In this document: positions 20,801 to 32,040 of the stretch, piece after piece
Numbering within the stretch: the stretch's first letter is position 1
Layout of the letters: each line of letters begins with the position of its first letter
Assembly (NCBI GenBank): GCA_944472135.2
Contig: OX235263.1
Span: 35,083,379-35,147,378, forward strand
DNA: 64,000 nucleotides
Source of the DNA: Trichobilharzia regenti
Lineage: Eukaryota; Platyhelminthes; Trematoda; Strigeidida; Schistosomatidae
Reading direction: 5' to 3'
Position numbers and translations under genes: made by a program
The notes under the pieces: generated by a model
The model's input: only the letters and a program-made list of their open reading frames with translations
What the model was told of the DNA's origin: nothing
Database searches by the model: none

Positions 20801-21538
20801 AGCAAATATATAGGTCGTAAGGAAAGGCGATTGTCTACTCGCATGATGGAGCATTTGCCAAAATGGTTGAAAACAGCTGAGTGCAAAGTCCCAAAATCCT
20901 CAATAACAAAACATCTCGTGGATTACGGAAATGATATTGACGCCGTCAAGTCATTCACCATCGTCAGCAAACAAAGAAACAAGAAGATGCTTGCAATTGA
21001 AGAGGCTTGTGCAATTCGAATTGACAAACCAGCTCTCTGTATACAAAAGGAGATGATCGTCACTCTGAATCTACCATGGTAAACGCTTTACTTATTATTC
21101 TCTACTTGTTATTACTGTTATTCTACCTCTTATTCCTACTATTATTGTTATTATTACTATCATTATTATTGTTCTTGATTCATTTAAATCTATGCTTTAT
21201 CCTTAAGATTATCCTAACTCACTTCAACACTATTAAAATTGTTATTATAACTATTACTATTGATATTAGTCTGTTTGAAATTCTCGTTATATTCTCTAAT
21301 GACTAATTGTTTATCTAAGTGATGTAATTGAAGCGTAATGCAATTTATCTTAATTTCGATCTCTCATACTCTCTCTCGCTTTATCTATTTGAACATGACC
21401 TGTAAAACATTCACACGCCCTATGTAATTTCAAAAGTATATATATCCGTGTATGTAGAGTATTCAGCTGACGAGTTCTACCGAAATTTGATGAATTCATT
21501 AAATCCCGCTTTATTAACCTTTATTGCTTGTTTTAAAT
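20801..21538 (+). mobile_element. Penelope-like element, GIY-YIG fragment with 3' UTR
   Basis: Plus strand 20801-21082 encodes SKYIGRKERRLSTRMMEHLP (GIY-YIG second half and EHLP), SITKHLVDYGNDIDAVKSF, and the C-terminus ACAIRIDKPALCIQKEM with VTLNLPW and stop at 21080. The whole unit 20182-21538 is a palindrome with a roughly 165-base spacer, inserted in an LTR. RT is missing. The 76-codon Leu-rich frame after the stop is an ATT-repeat artefact. Confidence 0.85.
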
Positions 21539-21612
21539 GCAAGTATCATCGTAAACCTGGTGGTCTTCTGATTTCCCTCTTTCCGCGTCAGGATTAATAA
21601 CTACTTGACGAT
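21539..21612 (+). mobile_element. LTR fragment, 3' part, with possible primer-binding region
   Basis: Continuation of the LTR at 19965-20181 after the PLE insertion; followed at 21627-21640 by TTGGCGACGGGGAT. Inference from position between LTR-like sequence and gag. Confidence 0.4.
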
Positions 21613-21624
21613 TACATAGCATAA

Positions 21625-21948
21625 TTGGCGACGGGGATAACTATGGATTCTTTTAAATTGGAATTACTATTTGAACAACAAATGAAATTAATGGAAATGT
21701 TCATTAGCAAACAGACTGGTTCAGTTTCACCTTCAAGCAGTCCGAATCATACTATGCTACCATCTGTCAACGAAATTGTAATTACTATTTCACAATTCAT
21801 TTATGATCCAGATGCTAATGTCACTTTTGACACATGGTATCAACGATATGTGGATTTATTCACATCTCCATTTTGTTCGTCATATTTTTACAGCAACTGG
21901 CTCTTGACTGCGTCGTTCTCAGAGTTTTTTGTTACCAATACTTTCTAA
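21625..21948 (+). pseudogene. LTR retrotransposon gag, N-terminal fragment
   Basis: About 100 codons. After a Met-rich start (EQQMKLMEMFISKQTG) and a Ser-rich linker comes VNEIVITISQFIYDPDANVTF and DTWYQRYVDLF, the conserved gag block of Ty3/Gypsy-type elements (pattern F-YDP--N-TFD-WY-RY-DLF). The true start is more likely the ATG at 21643 (MDSF). After about 21950 the frame is lost and no protease, RT or integrase is seen. It is a truncated relic. Confidence 0.7.
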
Positions 21949-21959
21949 CGAACCACCTG

Positions 21960-22728
21960 ATCTTCATTATCGAGCCAGCGATGGTGACTGTAGATAAAAC
22001 TCTGAAGTAACCTGATGGAAACGCCAAATCCCTGGACCATGTAGAAGAATCGACTTCATATTAGTGCTGAAAATCTGAATCATTCTCTTGATGCTGTGTG
22101 CAGCAGATTTTCACACTGATTTCAATGTAGTTTAACTCTTTCATGCCTTTGATATCCGCTTTCGTGCCTTCTATAGTTTATACAATGCTGTTTAGATAAA
22201 TGGAGTAAGCGACTTCCTTCGAATTTCTCTTGTTAATACTGATTGGTGCCTGATGTTGTTTGTCACGTAGCTTTTATCATTCGAACCCATATTTCAAATT
22301 ATTTGCATTTTATGATGATATATATTAAACTACAGAGAATTATCCCCTCGATTTATTATTCAGTAGGATTTTAAATATCTATATGACAGAAGTTTGCGAA
22401 TTTCTTGGAATAATTTGAGCGTCAAGTCAGACTGAATCATTTTCGATGATTTTAATAATATGGAATGCTATAAATTGGAGAGGAGGGATATGCTTTTCAC
22501 CTATTTGACAGGCTCGAGTGAAACACTACTAATTGCATATCCGTTACTATTTTTAACCTCCGGGTAATCTCATGATTATCACTTAAGAATTCAAGCGTTC
22601 CCCATACAGTCAGCAACACACACATATAGAGGCAGATATACACACATATCAGTCACCAGTTCGCCGACGGCTGCTGAATGAATTACCTGAAGCTACAGTG
22701 GGAAGTGTTCACCAATTTATTTTTATTT
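21960..22728. other. Unassigned, possibly decayed LTR-element DNA
   Basis: 21960-22130 may continue gag in broken frames. The rest is AT-rich without recognised motif. Confidence 0.35.
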
Positions 22729-22968
22729 TTTTTATTTTATTCCTTTACGTTCCCAGTGGAACATTCGGCATCAAGCTAGAGCTTTGAAGTTTTGGGTAGC
22801 AGAGGGATTTATTTTTACGGATATGGCTGTTAGCCTCATGTTCAACCTTCCCTGTTTACCAATTTTATTACTAGCTTAGAGAGATAAAGGTGTGCACCAG
22901 CCGGGCATCAAACCTCAAGCCATATTCGTGGTTGGCCAGCACTCTACTGCTATGCTACCGACGCTCTT
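22729..22968 (-). repeat. SINE-A, diverged
   Basis: Minus strand: head with GGTAGCATAGCAGTAGAGTG and GGTTTGATGCCCGGCTGGTG, body TAAGCTAGTAATAAAATTGG and AACAGCCATATCCGTAAAAA, tail GTTCCACTGGGAACGTAAAG with AATAAAATAAA. Tail intact although the head is worn. Confidence 0.82.
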
Positions 22969-23089
22969 GACCAATGGATTTCACCACATCAAGGCGAAGT
23001 GGGTGCTCATCGGCAGTTCTATATCACCACTTCAGAAAGTTTGAATTTAGAAGTTACTGAATAGCATTATCATTTAACTTGGCTTCGTA

Positions 23090-23240
23090 AACTGTAGGTC
23101 CCGAATTCGATTCCTGCTGTGGCTGTGGATATTCACTGATGAAGAGTCCAGAGATAGGACGAAATGGCAGTTTATCGGTCCTTGGTTTTCAATAATCTCT
23201 TTGACTGATGTTAGTTCGTGGTGAAATCTAACTATTGAGA
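23090..23240 (+). repeat. HH-B repeat
   Basis: ATTCACTGATGAAGAGTCCA (23130s) followed by GATAGGACGAAATGGC, then TTGGTTTTCAATAATCTC and ACTGATGTTAGTTCGTGG. The hammerhead half cores are visible (GAAGAGTCC ... GGACGAAA), with extra bases before stem II. Confidence 0.65.
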
Positions 23241-23349
23241 CATATACTGAATAAAATGACATTATCATAACATATATTATACGACCGATTACATTTATTG
23301 AGTCAGTGCAAATATTTACCACCAACTGACCTTCAAACAAGTTTGTTGT

Positions 23350-23660
23350 GAATTTGGTCATGGACTGGTACTAGCACACCAGATCAGACTTGAGGACAAA
23401 TGCTCAACGAGGACACTTCCTGAAGATGGCGCTAAACCGCGACCTGATAGAATTTAGGATTCATGGGCCACTGGATACCATACTAATAGCTCAATGGTCA
23501 ACAATTTGACCTTGTAACCTAAAGATTCTGAGTCAACAACCGGTTGATAGGGTCACAGGTACCTTCTACTGAAGAGTCCCAAACTAGCACGAAACGGCTG
23601 TCCAGTACTACTTGGTTTTCCAATGGTTCTCTAACTGATATCTACCCGTGATCAAACGTG
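23350..23660 (+). repeat. HH-B repeat with good ribozyme half
   Basis: tRNA-like part about 23500-23540, then TACTGAAGAGTCCCAAACTA (23573-23592), GCACGAAACGGCTGTCCAG (23593-23611) and TACTACTTGGTTTTC. One stem II base (GGAC to GCAC) and the base before CTGA are changed. Tail GGTTCTCTAACTGATATC. Confidence 0.72.
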
Positions 23661-24678
23661 AAGTTCACTTTAGTTTATGTACAATCTAATTATATTTTAT
23701 TATGGTTAGTAAAATCGAGTAATTCCACTTGAGAAACTGTGGATTGCACAGTGAAATGTCCACATAAAGCTTGCATGGATTTTAAACACGCTGGGATTAT
23801 TTTATAAAATGTTATATTGATTCTTATTAAGTCTTTATGTTAAAACGTGTACACGCACAAAATAAATTGCATTTAATTCATCCGACAGTGTTTGCTATTC
23901 ATGCTTTGAAAAATGTGATCTATTCAGTGATATATTCGTATTCAAACAAAGTATCCACTTTTTGGTAGCCATTATTTATTGAAACGCTGTATACTGTCAG
24001 ATATCCATATCACAAAGACCCGCACCTACTGCTGGTTTCAGAAGACTTAGCCTAATACGCAGAATACTGTGCACCAACGGAGAAGAACAGAAAACCTGTG
24101 GGTAATACGATCTTTTATTTTTCAACCGATAAAGAAACAGACTTAAAACTGCTGCTCAGTATCGAAGTCTGTTAATAAACATTAATATAATGTATAAGAA
24201 TACTTTGATCGTAGTTTTCCAATCTTCAGCCAATCAGTACACGATCAGGCAATAATAGCCTGCATGTCTCCCGCCAATATGGAGACCAGTTCGAATAAAC
24301 AAATGATTCAATGTCCACTAGCATTGACATATACCTTAACTGAAAATTATGAATACATACTTTCACTTTCTCTCTTTTGAACTCAAAATCGACCAAAACG
24401 AGGAATATTCTTTAGGTTCTTCTGTTATAAAATTTATTTTTATTACGCTAACATCCGGGTATGTGGAAGACACATTTTCGCGTAGAATAAGATAACGGAT
24501 TTAAAATCAAATTATTTTCAAGTTGTAATAAGAATTATTGATAAAAACATTTAATTTTATTTGATAAGTGTAATAACCTGAAGAGAATTTCCTGAAAAAA
24601 AATTCCTTTTCATTCAGACAAACTCTTAAATTATCTCAAATGAATATTTCTGACTCTAAAATATTTCATCTAGTTAGC
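23661..24678. other. No feature seen
   Basis: AT-rich DNA; no ORF, repeat or RNA that I can support. Confidence 0.4.
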
Positions 24679-24946
24679 TCCTCTGATTAGGCGTCGGTGG
24701 CATAGCGGTTAGAACGCTCGCCGACCATCCACATGGTCCGGTGTTCGATCCCCGGCCACCGACGCACTCCATTACCTCGCTAAGCCGGGAATAATGCTGG
24801 TAAAGAGGAAAAGTGGGGCATGAGGCTAGCAACCCCATCCTGTAAAACAAACACTGCTACAGAAACTTCAAGCCACTAGCTTGAAGCCCTATGTTCCACT
24901 GGGGAACGTGAAGGAAATAAATAAAATAGAAAATTCCTCTGATTAG
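24679..24946 (+). repeat. SINE-A with 12-bp target site duplication
   Basis: Body 24691-24934. A box TGGCATAGCGG, B-box region GTGTTCGATCCCCGG, then CCTCGCTAAGCCGG, GGGCATGAGGCTAGCAACCC and the tail GCTTGAAGCCCTATGTTCCA, GGGGAACGTGAAGGAAATAA. TCCTCTGATTAG occurs exactly at 24679-24690 and 24935-24946, which fixes both ends and shows insertion by target-primed reverse transcription. Confidence 0.92.
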
Positions 24947-25128
24947 CTGGAAAAAGCAAGATGAACATATTTTCAGGATAAAAAGAGTTTATCTTTCTCT
25001 ACTTCACGGCTTTTCATCATCTGCTGACAGCCTATAAAATGATATCAGTTAATGTAAATGCAAATGTATACATAACATATTTCAAAACATTTTTCAACTC
25101 GGAGGGCATGGTAATGGAACAACAGGTA

Positions 25129-25330
25129 TGCGTTGGTGGCACAGTGATTAGGACTCTCGCCGACTATGCACATAGCCTGGGGTTCGATCCCCTGCTGACG
25201 TACACCTGATATCAACTGGTCGGCCTGCAAAGTTTGGGCTACCGACATCACGTGCTGAAAATTCCGTACTTCTGTCACGAAGTCCCGTGTGAAATCAAGC
25301 TGTAATCAAAAATTAAAAAATAAATAAAAA
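25129..25330 (+). repeat. SINE-B
   Basis: Plus-strand copy: TGCGTTGGTGGCACAGTGAT, GGGGTTCGATCCCC (B box), CACCTGATATCAACTGGTCG, CGTGCTGAAAATTCCGTACT, GTGAAATCAAGCTGTAATC and an A-rich AAAATAAATAAAA end. No clear target duplication. Confidence 0.85.
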
Positions 25331-26589
25331 TACTCCTTAATCTGACAACCATAATTTATTATATTTATTTATTTATAGTATGATGCAACCTATGAGAAGG
25401 TAGGGTGAAAGAAACGGTGAGTGAAAGTAAAACTACTACATAAACAAACAAGTTACTAAATTGGAAGACTAACAATAAGTTCAGCTGAGTGGGTTGTAAT
25501 CAGAAATACTGCTACATGACAAAAGACTCAACAGAGTATAGACGTTTAGTTGTTCGGGTATTGGAAGATTAATCACACTCTCTTTCTCCATTCAAATAAT
25601 AGGCTGATAACTTTTGATAGCAATGACTTCTTCAAGACCAAATAGCCAAGATTCTCACTGTATATTGATTATATATATATATATATACTATATACTATAT
25701 ACTATATACTTGCCACCCCAAATACATGTGAATCGATAAAAACCGTTGGAGTTTACTTGAGCAGGTTACGTATCTACTTTGAACTGTATTAGTGATCACT
25801 CCGTAATATAAAAAGGAATCTATTATGTTTTTAGGCTGTTAGAAGCTGATGAAAAGCTGTGAATTGAAAAATATGAGCTCTGTTTAACTTGCAAATGTGT
25901 TTATTTTCCCCTTTTCAAGCTAAAATATTTATTACTTAACTATAATCTACAGCAATATGTTCAGCATTTTTCAAGGCTTTTTTAAGAAAGGCTTGTTTTG
26001 TTCTTTATACCAAACTTTATTGTAACCATTCAACCTATGAGGACAAATGTTGACATGGAAATGCTTGCAATAGGTAAAGGGAATTGTGGGATATAGTAGA
26101 CTGTATATGTATATGACTTGTTGCAATACTCTAATATCATTTATGGAGGATTAAAAAACTATCTTTTAGTATTGATCAAACTAATGTATATGCAGATGAA
26201 TTTAGCCGACAAAAATAACCAGATTCAGAATATGTTTACATGAAAGTGTTTTTTTTTAATTGTTAAACCAATAGAAAGTAATATCTTGAAAGGACAAAAA
26301 AGATACATTATACTTCACAACTGTCACCACAATACTGACCCTGTACTTTGTAAAACAGTGCATCACATGTCCGTGTTTGAATGCATTATTGTTCACTGTA
26401 TGTAGTTGGTTATTTTTTTTAATTCTAAAACATTTAAGCTAATATTCTATGTGAACAAGCATTGCTACTTGTTGACACAGCTTTAGTTAAGTGTTTAGTC
26501 TTCAGCACATGTAAGCTATTTAAAACTTTATTCTCAGAGCAAATTAAAAAGCATATTTATAACACAGTCAACTTTCAAGTTAGATTTCA
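25331..26589. other. Unassigned AT-rich DNA with TATAC repeats
   Basis: Simple tract of (AT)n followed by four ACTATAT units at about 25668-25712. No gene or dispersed repeat recognised. Confidence 0.45.
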
Positions 26590-26860
26590 ACGTGAAAAAG
26601 CACCTACCGGTTAGAGGACGTTTGAAAAGTAGGAATAGCTTGACGGCATTTCATTCTAGTCTGGGCTCCTAATCAGTCTACATATTAAGTGACGCTTTCA
26701 TCTACTAAACTTAAGGTTCTGACTTTATTCTACAGTGAGGTCACATGTGCACATTGTTAGAGAGTCAAAAAAGGACAAAACGGCATTCCAGTAACCCTGG
26801 TTTTCAGTGATCCTCTAACCGATGTTTATTGGTGGTGAAATTCCAACTGGATTTAATCAG
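26590..26860 (+). repeat. HH-B repeat, degenerate
   Basis: ACATTGTTAGAGAGTC (26753-26768), AAGGACAAAACGGCATTCCAG (26774-26794) and the tail TGGTTTTCAGTGATCCTC, AACCGATG. The core is worn (TTAGAGA; ACAAAAC). Confidence 0.6.
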
Positions 26861-27539
26861 ATCTTTAAGAAGTAAAGTTTTAAAATACTCAAATTTGGTT
26901 TCTGTGGATTGTTCATCATTTAAACTGTATCTATAACTTCACGTCCGTGCATTTATCCAGTTCTAAAAACTGATTGATGAACAAAAACCAGATTTAGCCT
27001 GTCAGATAATAGTTAACGTGTTTCTCACATCCAATTCCTTCAATACCAACTTTATACAATTTGAGACTCTGTGTCTTCTGTAAATTATTTTATTTTAACT
27101 CAGCTTCAACGTTTTCAACATTACCTGAAAATATTTCCGGTGATATTACACTCGTTATGATGTTCTGTTTACATTTCTTCTTATGGTGTAATTCTAAAGT
27201 TCTAACCGGAATTTTAGACTTAATCATAAGGTGTTAAAAATGAACCTCATTTTTGGACGGTTTCATGAAAATAAAACCATAAATACAGGATTGAGTGGCA
27301 GATGAACTACAGCTTTTCAGGAAAATGATTACATCTAGTCAGTTGAAGCAATATTTATAATCGATTAGTTAATACTAGAGATTATGAAATTATTCTAACC
27401 TCATCTTCGGACACAGACTTAAAATAACTCTAATAAAATCCATCATTCATCTGATAATCAACTTTCTGGAAACAATATGCATGTATATTTTCATATATTT
27501 CATGCATTTATTTCCCTTGATGAAGAACAACAGTGTGGT
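26861..27539. other. No feature seen
   Basis: AT-rich, no recognised element. Confidence 0.4.
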
Positions 27540-29310
27540 TTGTGCAGAATAATATCATAACATCATTGTTTATCTCGTTGGCTTCTCATCACCTGCTTGC
27601 TTACAGCCTAAATAAATTATTATCAAGTTTATATACAGAAAAGTTTTAACATACTTGCAAATTTTTCATGGTGTCAGTTGACAAGAGGTTCCACAATTAG
27701 TGAATAGCGCTCCGAAAATTACGCTTATATAGTTTTTACACAGGTTGTTCAAGTTTAAAAGAAAATAAATATATGTATACAATGGCAAGGGAGTTACGCA
27801 ATAAAGACAAGAGGTGAGTAAGATGCTGAGTGACTAATAAATTAGGTAACAATGTCCTGAATTCAACTCATATCAGAAACCAGAGAAAGCAAAATTATAC
27901 TTTATCGATGGAAGGGTGAAGTTAAAGCCAAAGATTACATAAGCAAATGAAAGAAAGAATAAAAGCATCCAGTTACCAGGGCAAGCAAAGACTAACAGCT
28001 GCTTCTTTCTGAATAAATAAATCTGCTTTAAGTATTTGACAGAAATTGCTTCGGCAAACTCGAAGAAAATTGAGCTTTTTTGTCTGTTGATATTTTGAAA
28101 GGATTTCGCGATTTTGACCTCATGACCCGTATCAATGTCTGGTAATAGCGCTATTATAGGAGTTTGTTCCCTTGATGCTTAGGCTTTTCGGTATATGTTC
28201 AGAAAATTGGGGTGTGCCCTCTTTCTGTACGCCCAATGTAACTTCATCAGTAGATACACGTAAATCTGTATACACAGTTGAAGTTAACATGAGAAGGGTA
28301 TTTGTCGACTTCTGACAGCACCAAAGAGCATGTTGTTCGATGGACGGGAGCCAACTTAGCTGCAGGATAGGCTCTGGCTTGTGACGTACTCAGTCTTCTG
28401 TTGACCATTTCTGCAATATTTTCACCTTTAAAATCTAGTTAAATGAAGACAAGCCTTTTTCAAGTGTAATTTGTTTTATGTTTGAGCCTTCACATCTTCC
28501 ATATATGTTAATAAATATTCGAGGATAACCATTGTTTCTCAACACCTTTTCGAGAATCTCAAATTCTTCCTCTAGTTTCTCTGCAGAGCATATTCTCCTC
28601 GGTCTGTAGTACGGAGTCTTGACTAGTGCTCGTTTAAAACTATTTGGACAAAAACAATTAAACTGTAAGTATTGTCAATTCCATGTCGGCTAACGGTAAA
28701 CTGACCTCTGAAGATTTCAAGGAAATGGAACTTTCTATCATTTTTATTTTCCATAGTAAATTCAATATTTGTATGTGCGTCGTCGAATAGTCTGAGTAGT
28801 TAGGAAGCATGAATTTCGTTGCTGCACATTACAAATGTGTCATAGACACATTGACAATAGGAAGTTGTTTCGTCGATGGCATGCTTCAAATTTGCTCTTT
28901 CAAGGTTGGACATGAATATATCTGCTAAAACAGGACTATGTGGACTACCCATAATTACACCATCTATTTGTCGGTAAAGAGCGTTGTCAAACCGGAATTG
29001 TACACAGATGGTAAACATTGGCAGTAGACGCTTGAATTTCGATACTAAGAGTGGAAGAAGGTCAGACTGCTGACAGGTGACCTCCATAGTTTCACTGATT
29101 CAAGATCCTTGTGAACAAGGAGTTAACATCAAATGACTCCATGAACTTATTTGAAACGTACATGTAGCTGACGCTTTCTACAGAATTAAATGAGTCTTTC
29201 ATGGTGTGTATAGCATGCCCTTGACAAATGGGTTTCAACTTCTCCACAAGCCAGTGAACAACTTTTTTCTGAGGCGAGTTGATCATCGAATGTATATTTA
29301 TAAATGACAC
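27540..29310 (-). pseudogene. Penelope-like element, RT to 3' UTR, inactivated
   Basis: Minus strand: MESFDVNSLFTRILNQ (motif A, 29100-29155), then after a stop FRFDNALYRQIDGVIMGSPH and SPVLADIFMSNLE (28915-29010). The catalytic YVDD has become CVYDTF (about 28835). The thumb is decayed. A degenerate GIY-YIG region (RTER ... DTGHEVKIAKSFQ) and FEFAEAISVKYLKQ lie at 28020-28300. The 3' UTR 27540-28020 matches 57230-57660, and the two copies share the order GIY-YIG then UTR. Confidence 0.82.
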
Positions 29311-29651
29311 ACGCCAGCCTACAACCCTTATATAGGTAACTCTAGAAAATATTTTTAAATAATACCAGTTATACTGGGTTGAAACTTGATGGTATACATT
29401 CTTTAGAAATTTTGTCTTTCATTCGAAAGTTACCAGACAATCTCTGTGTCTTCTTCGTTTGATTACTTCAATTTTGACATTATCATTCTGACAGTGACTT
29501 GTTTTTCAATTTTCAAGTGTATACAGAAGATAGAAAGTGGATTTCTGTCTGTATATTTGATCCCTTTCCTATCATGTCTTTGCTTATTTTAATGTTTTTA
29601 TGAGATTTAACCTTCATTGTCAACTTTGAATGTAGGTATATCTGCTTGCTG

Positions 29652-29890
29652 TACGTCGATGACACGGCGGTAGAATGCTGGCCAACCACGCACGTGGTCC
29701 GGGGTTCCATCCTCGGCCAACTCACTCCTTTACATCACTAAGCCAGTAATATGACTGGTAAAGAGGGAAAGTTGAGCATCAGGCTAGCAACTTCATCCTG
29801 TAGAAATAATCATCACTGCCACGGAAACTCCAAGGATCTAGCTTGAAGCCCTATGTTCTACTAGGAACGTAAAGGAATAAAATAAAAAGT
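29652..29890 (+). repeat. SINE-A
   Basis: Head GTCGATGACACGGCGGTAGA, CACGTGGTCCGGGGTTCCAT; body CATCACTAAGCCAGTAATAT, TTGAGCATCAGGCTAGCAAC; tail AAGCCCTATGTTCTACTAGG, AACGTAAAGGAATAAAATAA. Imperfect flanking CTGCTTGCT (29642-29650) and CTGCTTACT (29899-29907) may be the target duplication. The tail has the CTAGGAAC form of the RTE-like LINE. Confidence 0.87.
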
Positions 29891-30214
29891 GAAGAAAGCT
29901 GCTTACTAATTTTTTTTCCAGTTCTTGAAAGACCTGTTTTCAGTAAATCTTTTTGCGAAAAAGATATTCACCAACCCAAAAGAAATTATTTTGCATTATT
30001 ACCAAAAATTACCCTTGATAAATCTTTGTAAAATATTTGAAATGTGTCATTCTTATTTACTTTCTTTTTTTGAATACATACTATCCTAGTTGAAGACTTC
30101 ACACATGAAAGTGGATATATGCATGATCAAATTCTATCTAGCTGTCTAATATTTTATCTAACAGAATCTGTAATAGTTGATTTGCATGGATTAGATTTGT
30201 TTTTACGAGCTGAG

Positions 30215-30570
30215 CGTAGATTGCTATCAGATAGAGAACCATTGAAAACAAGTACTGGAGTACTGGACAGCTAGTTCATCCTAGTTTGAGAATCATCGTC
30301 AGTACGTACCCACCACCATGGTTCGAAACCAAGACCTTCCGGTTACAAGGCAAGCTCGTATACCATTAGCCACTGGGACCCAACTCAGTGGCCAACCCAT
30401 GAATTCTGACTTCTATCAATTCGTGATTTGGCGTGACCACCAACCAATATCATCCGTGGGACACCCAGGGGGTGCGTACTGCCGATGATTGTTAAACTAG
30501 GATGAAACAGCTGTCCAGTACTCCATGCTTTTCAATGGTTCTCTAACTATTATCAGTCCGTCATCAACTC
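30215..30570. repeat. Inverted pair of HH-B repeats
   Basis: A minus-strand copy (30220-30420) is followed by a plus-strand copy (about 30445-30565). In both, stem I is perfect: GTACTG before the core and CAGTAC after the cleavage site. The cores are hit: minus has ACGATGATT, plus has CCGATGATTG, where CTGAnGA is expected; the plus copy retains GAAACAGCTGTC (30503-30514). The minus copy has an excellent tRNA-like head (TGGCTAATGG, GGTTTCGAACC). Confidence 0.75.
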
Positions 30571-30641
30571 GTAAAAACAAAAGAATCTACAATAAATTTT
30601 CGGGCTGATCAGAAATGTTCTTAACATTTTCACTAGAGAAG

Positions 30642-31128
30642 TTATTTATTATTATTATTATTCCCTTGGGTTCCTAGTGGAACCTCCACTTGCCACTTCT
30701 GTCTTCTGCCGTACTTTTCACCTGAATCCATGTTAGTCCATACTCTTTCAACTCCTCTTCCCACTATCTCCTCCATATCACCCTTGAAGGTCCCACACGC
30801 CTCTTCCGTTTCGAGTTCAACTCGATCAATGGCCTGACGCGCGATGTCCAATCCATCTCCATCCACTTTCTCCTGCATATATGTTGGGCCATTGATTCTT
30901 GTTTTGTTTGTCAGTGCCCATAGTTTCTTGTTGGTGATTCTTTCCGGCCCGACCATCTGATCTTCAGTATAGAGCCAGCGAAGACAGTTGTTGATAAAGG
31001 TAACGTCTGCAACAGGCTGTTGGAAATATTCTTTGTGACCCGCCCGCCAAGTTTCTGATTCGTATAGAATAACTGACGTAGTTTGTATTGAAAATCCAAA
31101 TTTTGTTCTTGATGCTGAGAGAAGTTAT
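30642..31128 (-). mobile_element. RTE/SR2-like LINE, 3' fragment
   Basis: Minus strand: LFYTNQKLGGRVTKNISNSL near 31060, SLLQTLPLSTTVFAGSILKI, then KKLWALTNKTRINGPTYMQE (about 30850-30930) and ERVWTNMDSGEKYGRRQKWQ, the LINE C-terminal region; frameshifts and an internal deletion of the GRP-x-TW block relative to 39060-39965. It ends GTTCCACTAGGAACCCAAGG then (AAT)n, the tail also found on SINE-A. Confidence 0.8.
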
Positions 31129-32040
31129 AGAATAACTATACTCTTGACAAGAAACATCATAGAAATGTAGTCCTGAAGGAAATATTAGAAGAAATCAGTA
31201 GATCTACCCCCGAAAAGACACTTAATTGTATGCCATTCAGTAAGTTTGTGAAACTTGTAAGAAAACCTTTCTTAGATGCAGGCGCATGAACTTGATGAGA
31301 TGGCGTAAGTAAGTGGCATATTACATATGTCCGATGAATAATGTTTCATAACCTGATACCTCTGTTTTTGACAAATGTTTTACAGTTTAGAATTACTTTT
31401 TAAACGAAATAATTTAGACATTCTGCATTAGCTGAAAGCCATAATTACGGAATAAATATTCTAATCATTTGAAAGAGAATGTGATAATCATTTGAGTTAT
31501 ATTCTCACTTGTAAGTCTCACATAAACATAACGTGTAAAATAAGCAAAATTAGTTAAATATCTGGATATCATTTTTTAGTGTGACAAGAATTGAATTCCG
31601 GTTATTTATGTTTGAATGGAATTTCCTACTCAACGTAGTAATGACTTTGACCTGTGCAAATTACAAGTTACTACTTCTCATGAGCGTCTTTTATATGCAT
31701 AAACCGATAGATACTGATATGCCGTGAATAACTGGATATAATCATGAATTCGTGGAAATATATACTACTGATTGGTTTAGATGAGCAGTTGTATACCGCT
31801 CACATTAGCCAGTAATGCTTTCTAGCCAAATCAAAGTGATGTAAACAACGGATGACCGTTTCGGCCGTTTGAAGCCGACCTCATCAGCTATCTACCCGGT
31901 TTAACTCATTTCAGAGAGCAAATAATACCGGTTGATGTAAGTGGTATATAACAACTCATCCTAATCAATCACTAGTATATAGTTTTAGCATTCATATTTG
32001 ATCCCTTGATTACCATTTATGGCTTCAAACAGATCTACAT
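31129..32040. other. Unassigned DNA with a relic repeat block
   Basis: 31850-31905 carries GACCGTTTCGGCCGTTTGAA and GCCGACCTCATCAGC, which looks like part of a dispersed repeat, but there is no second copy in the window to define it. The rest shows nothing I can support. Confidence 0.4.

Noticed and set aside
20468..21306. Leu-rich frames at 20468-20767 (minus) and 21076-21306 (plus), identical in both arms
   Set aside because: Both are translations of the same ATT-rich PLE 3' UTR in an inverted repeat. Their similarity reflects the palindrome, not protein conservation.
25668..25712. Repeated ACTATAT units as a CRISPR-like array
   Set aside because: Simple AT microsatellite without spacers; the organism is a eukaryote.
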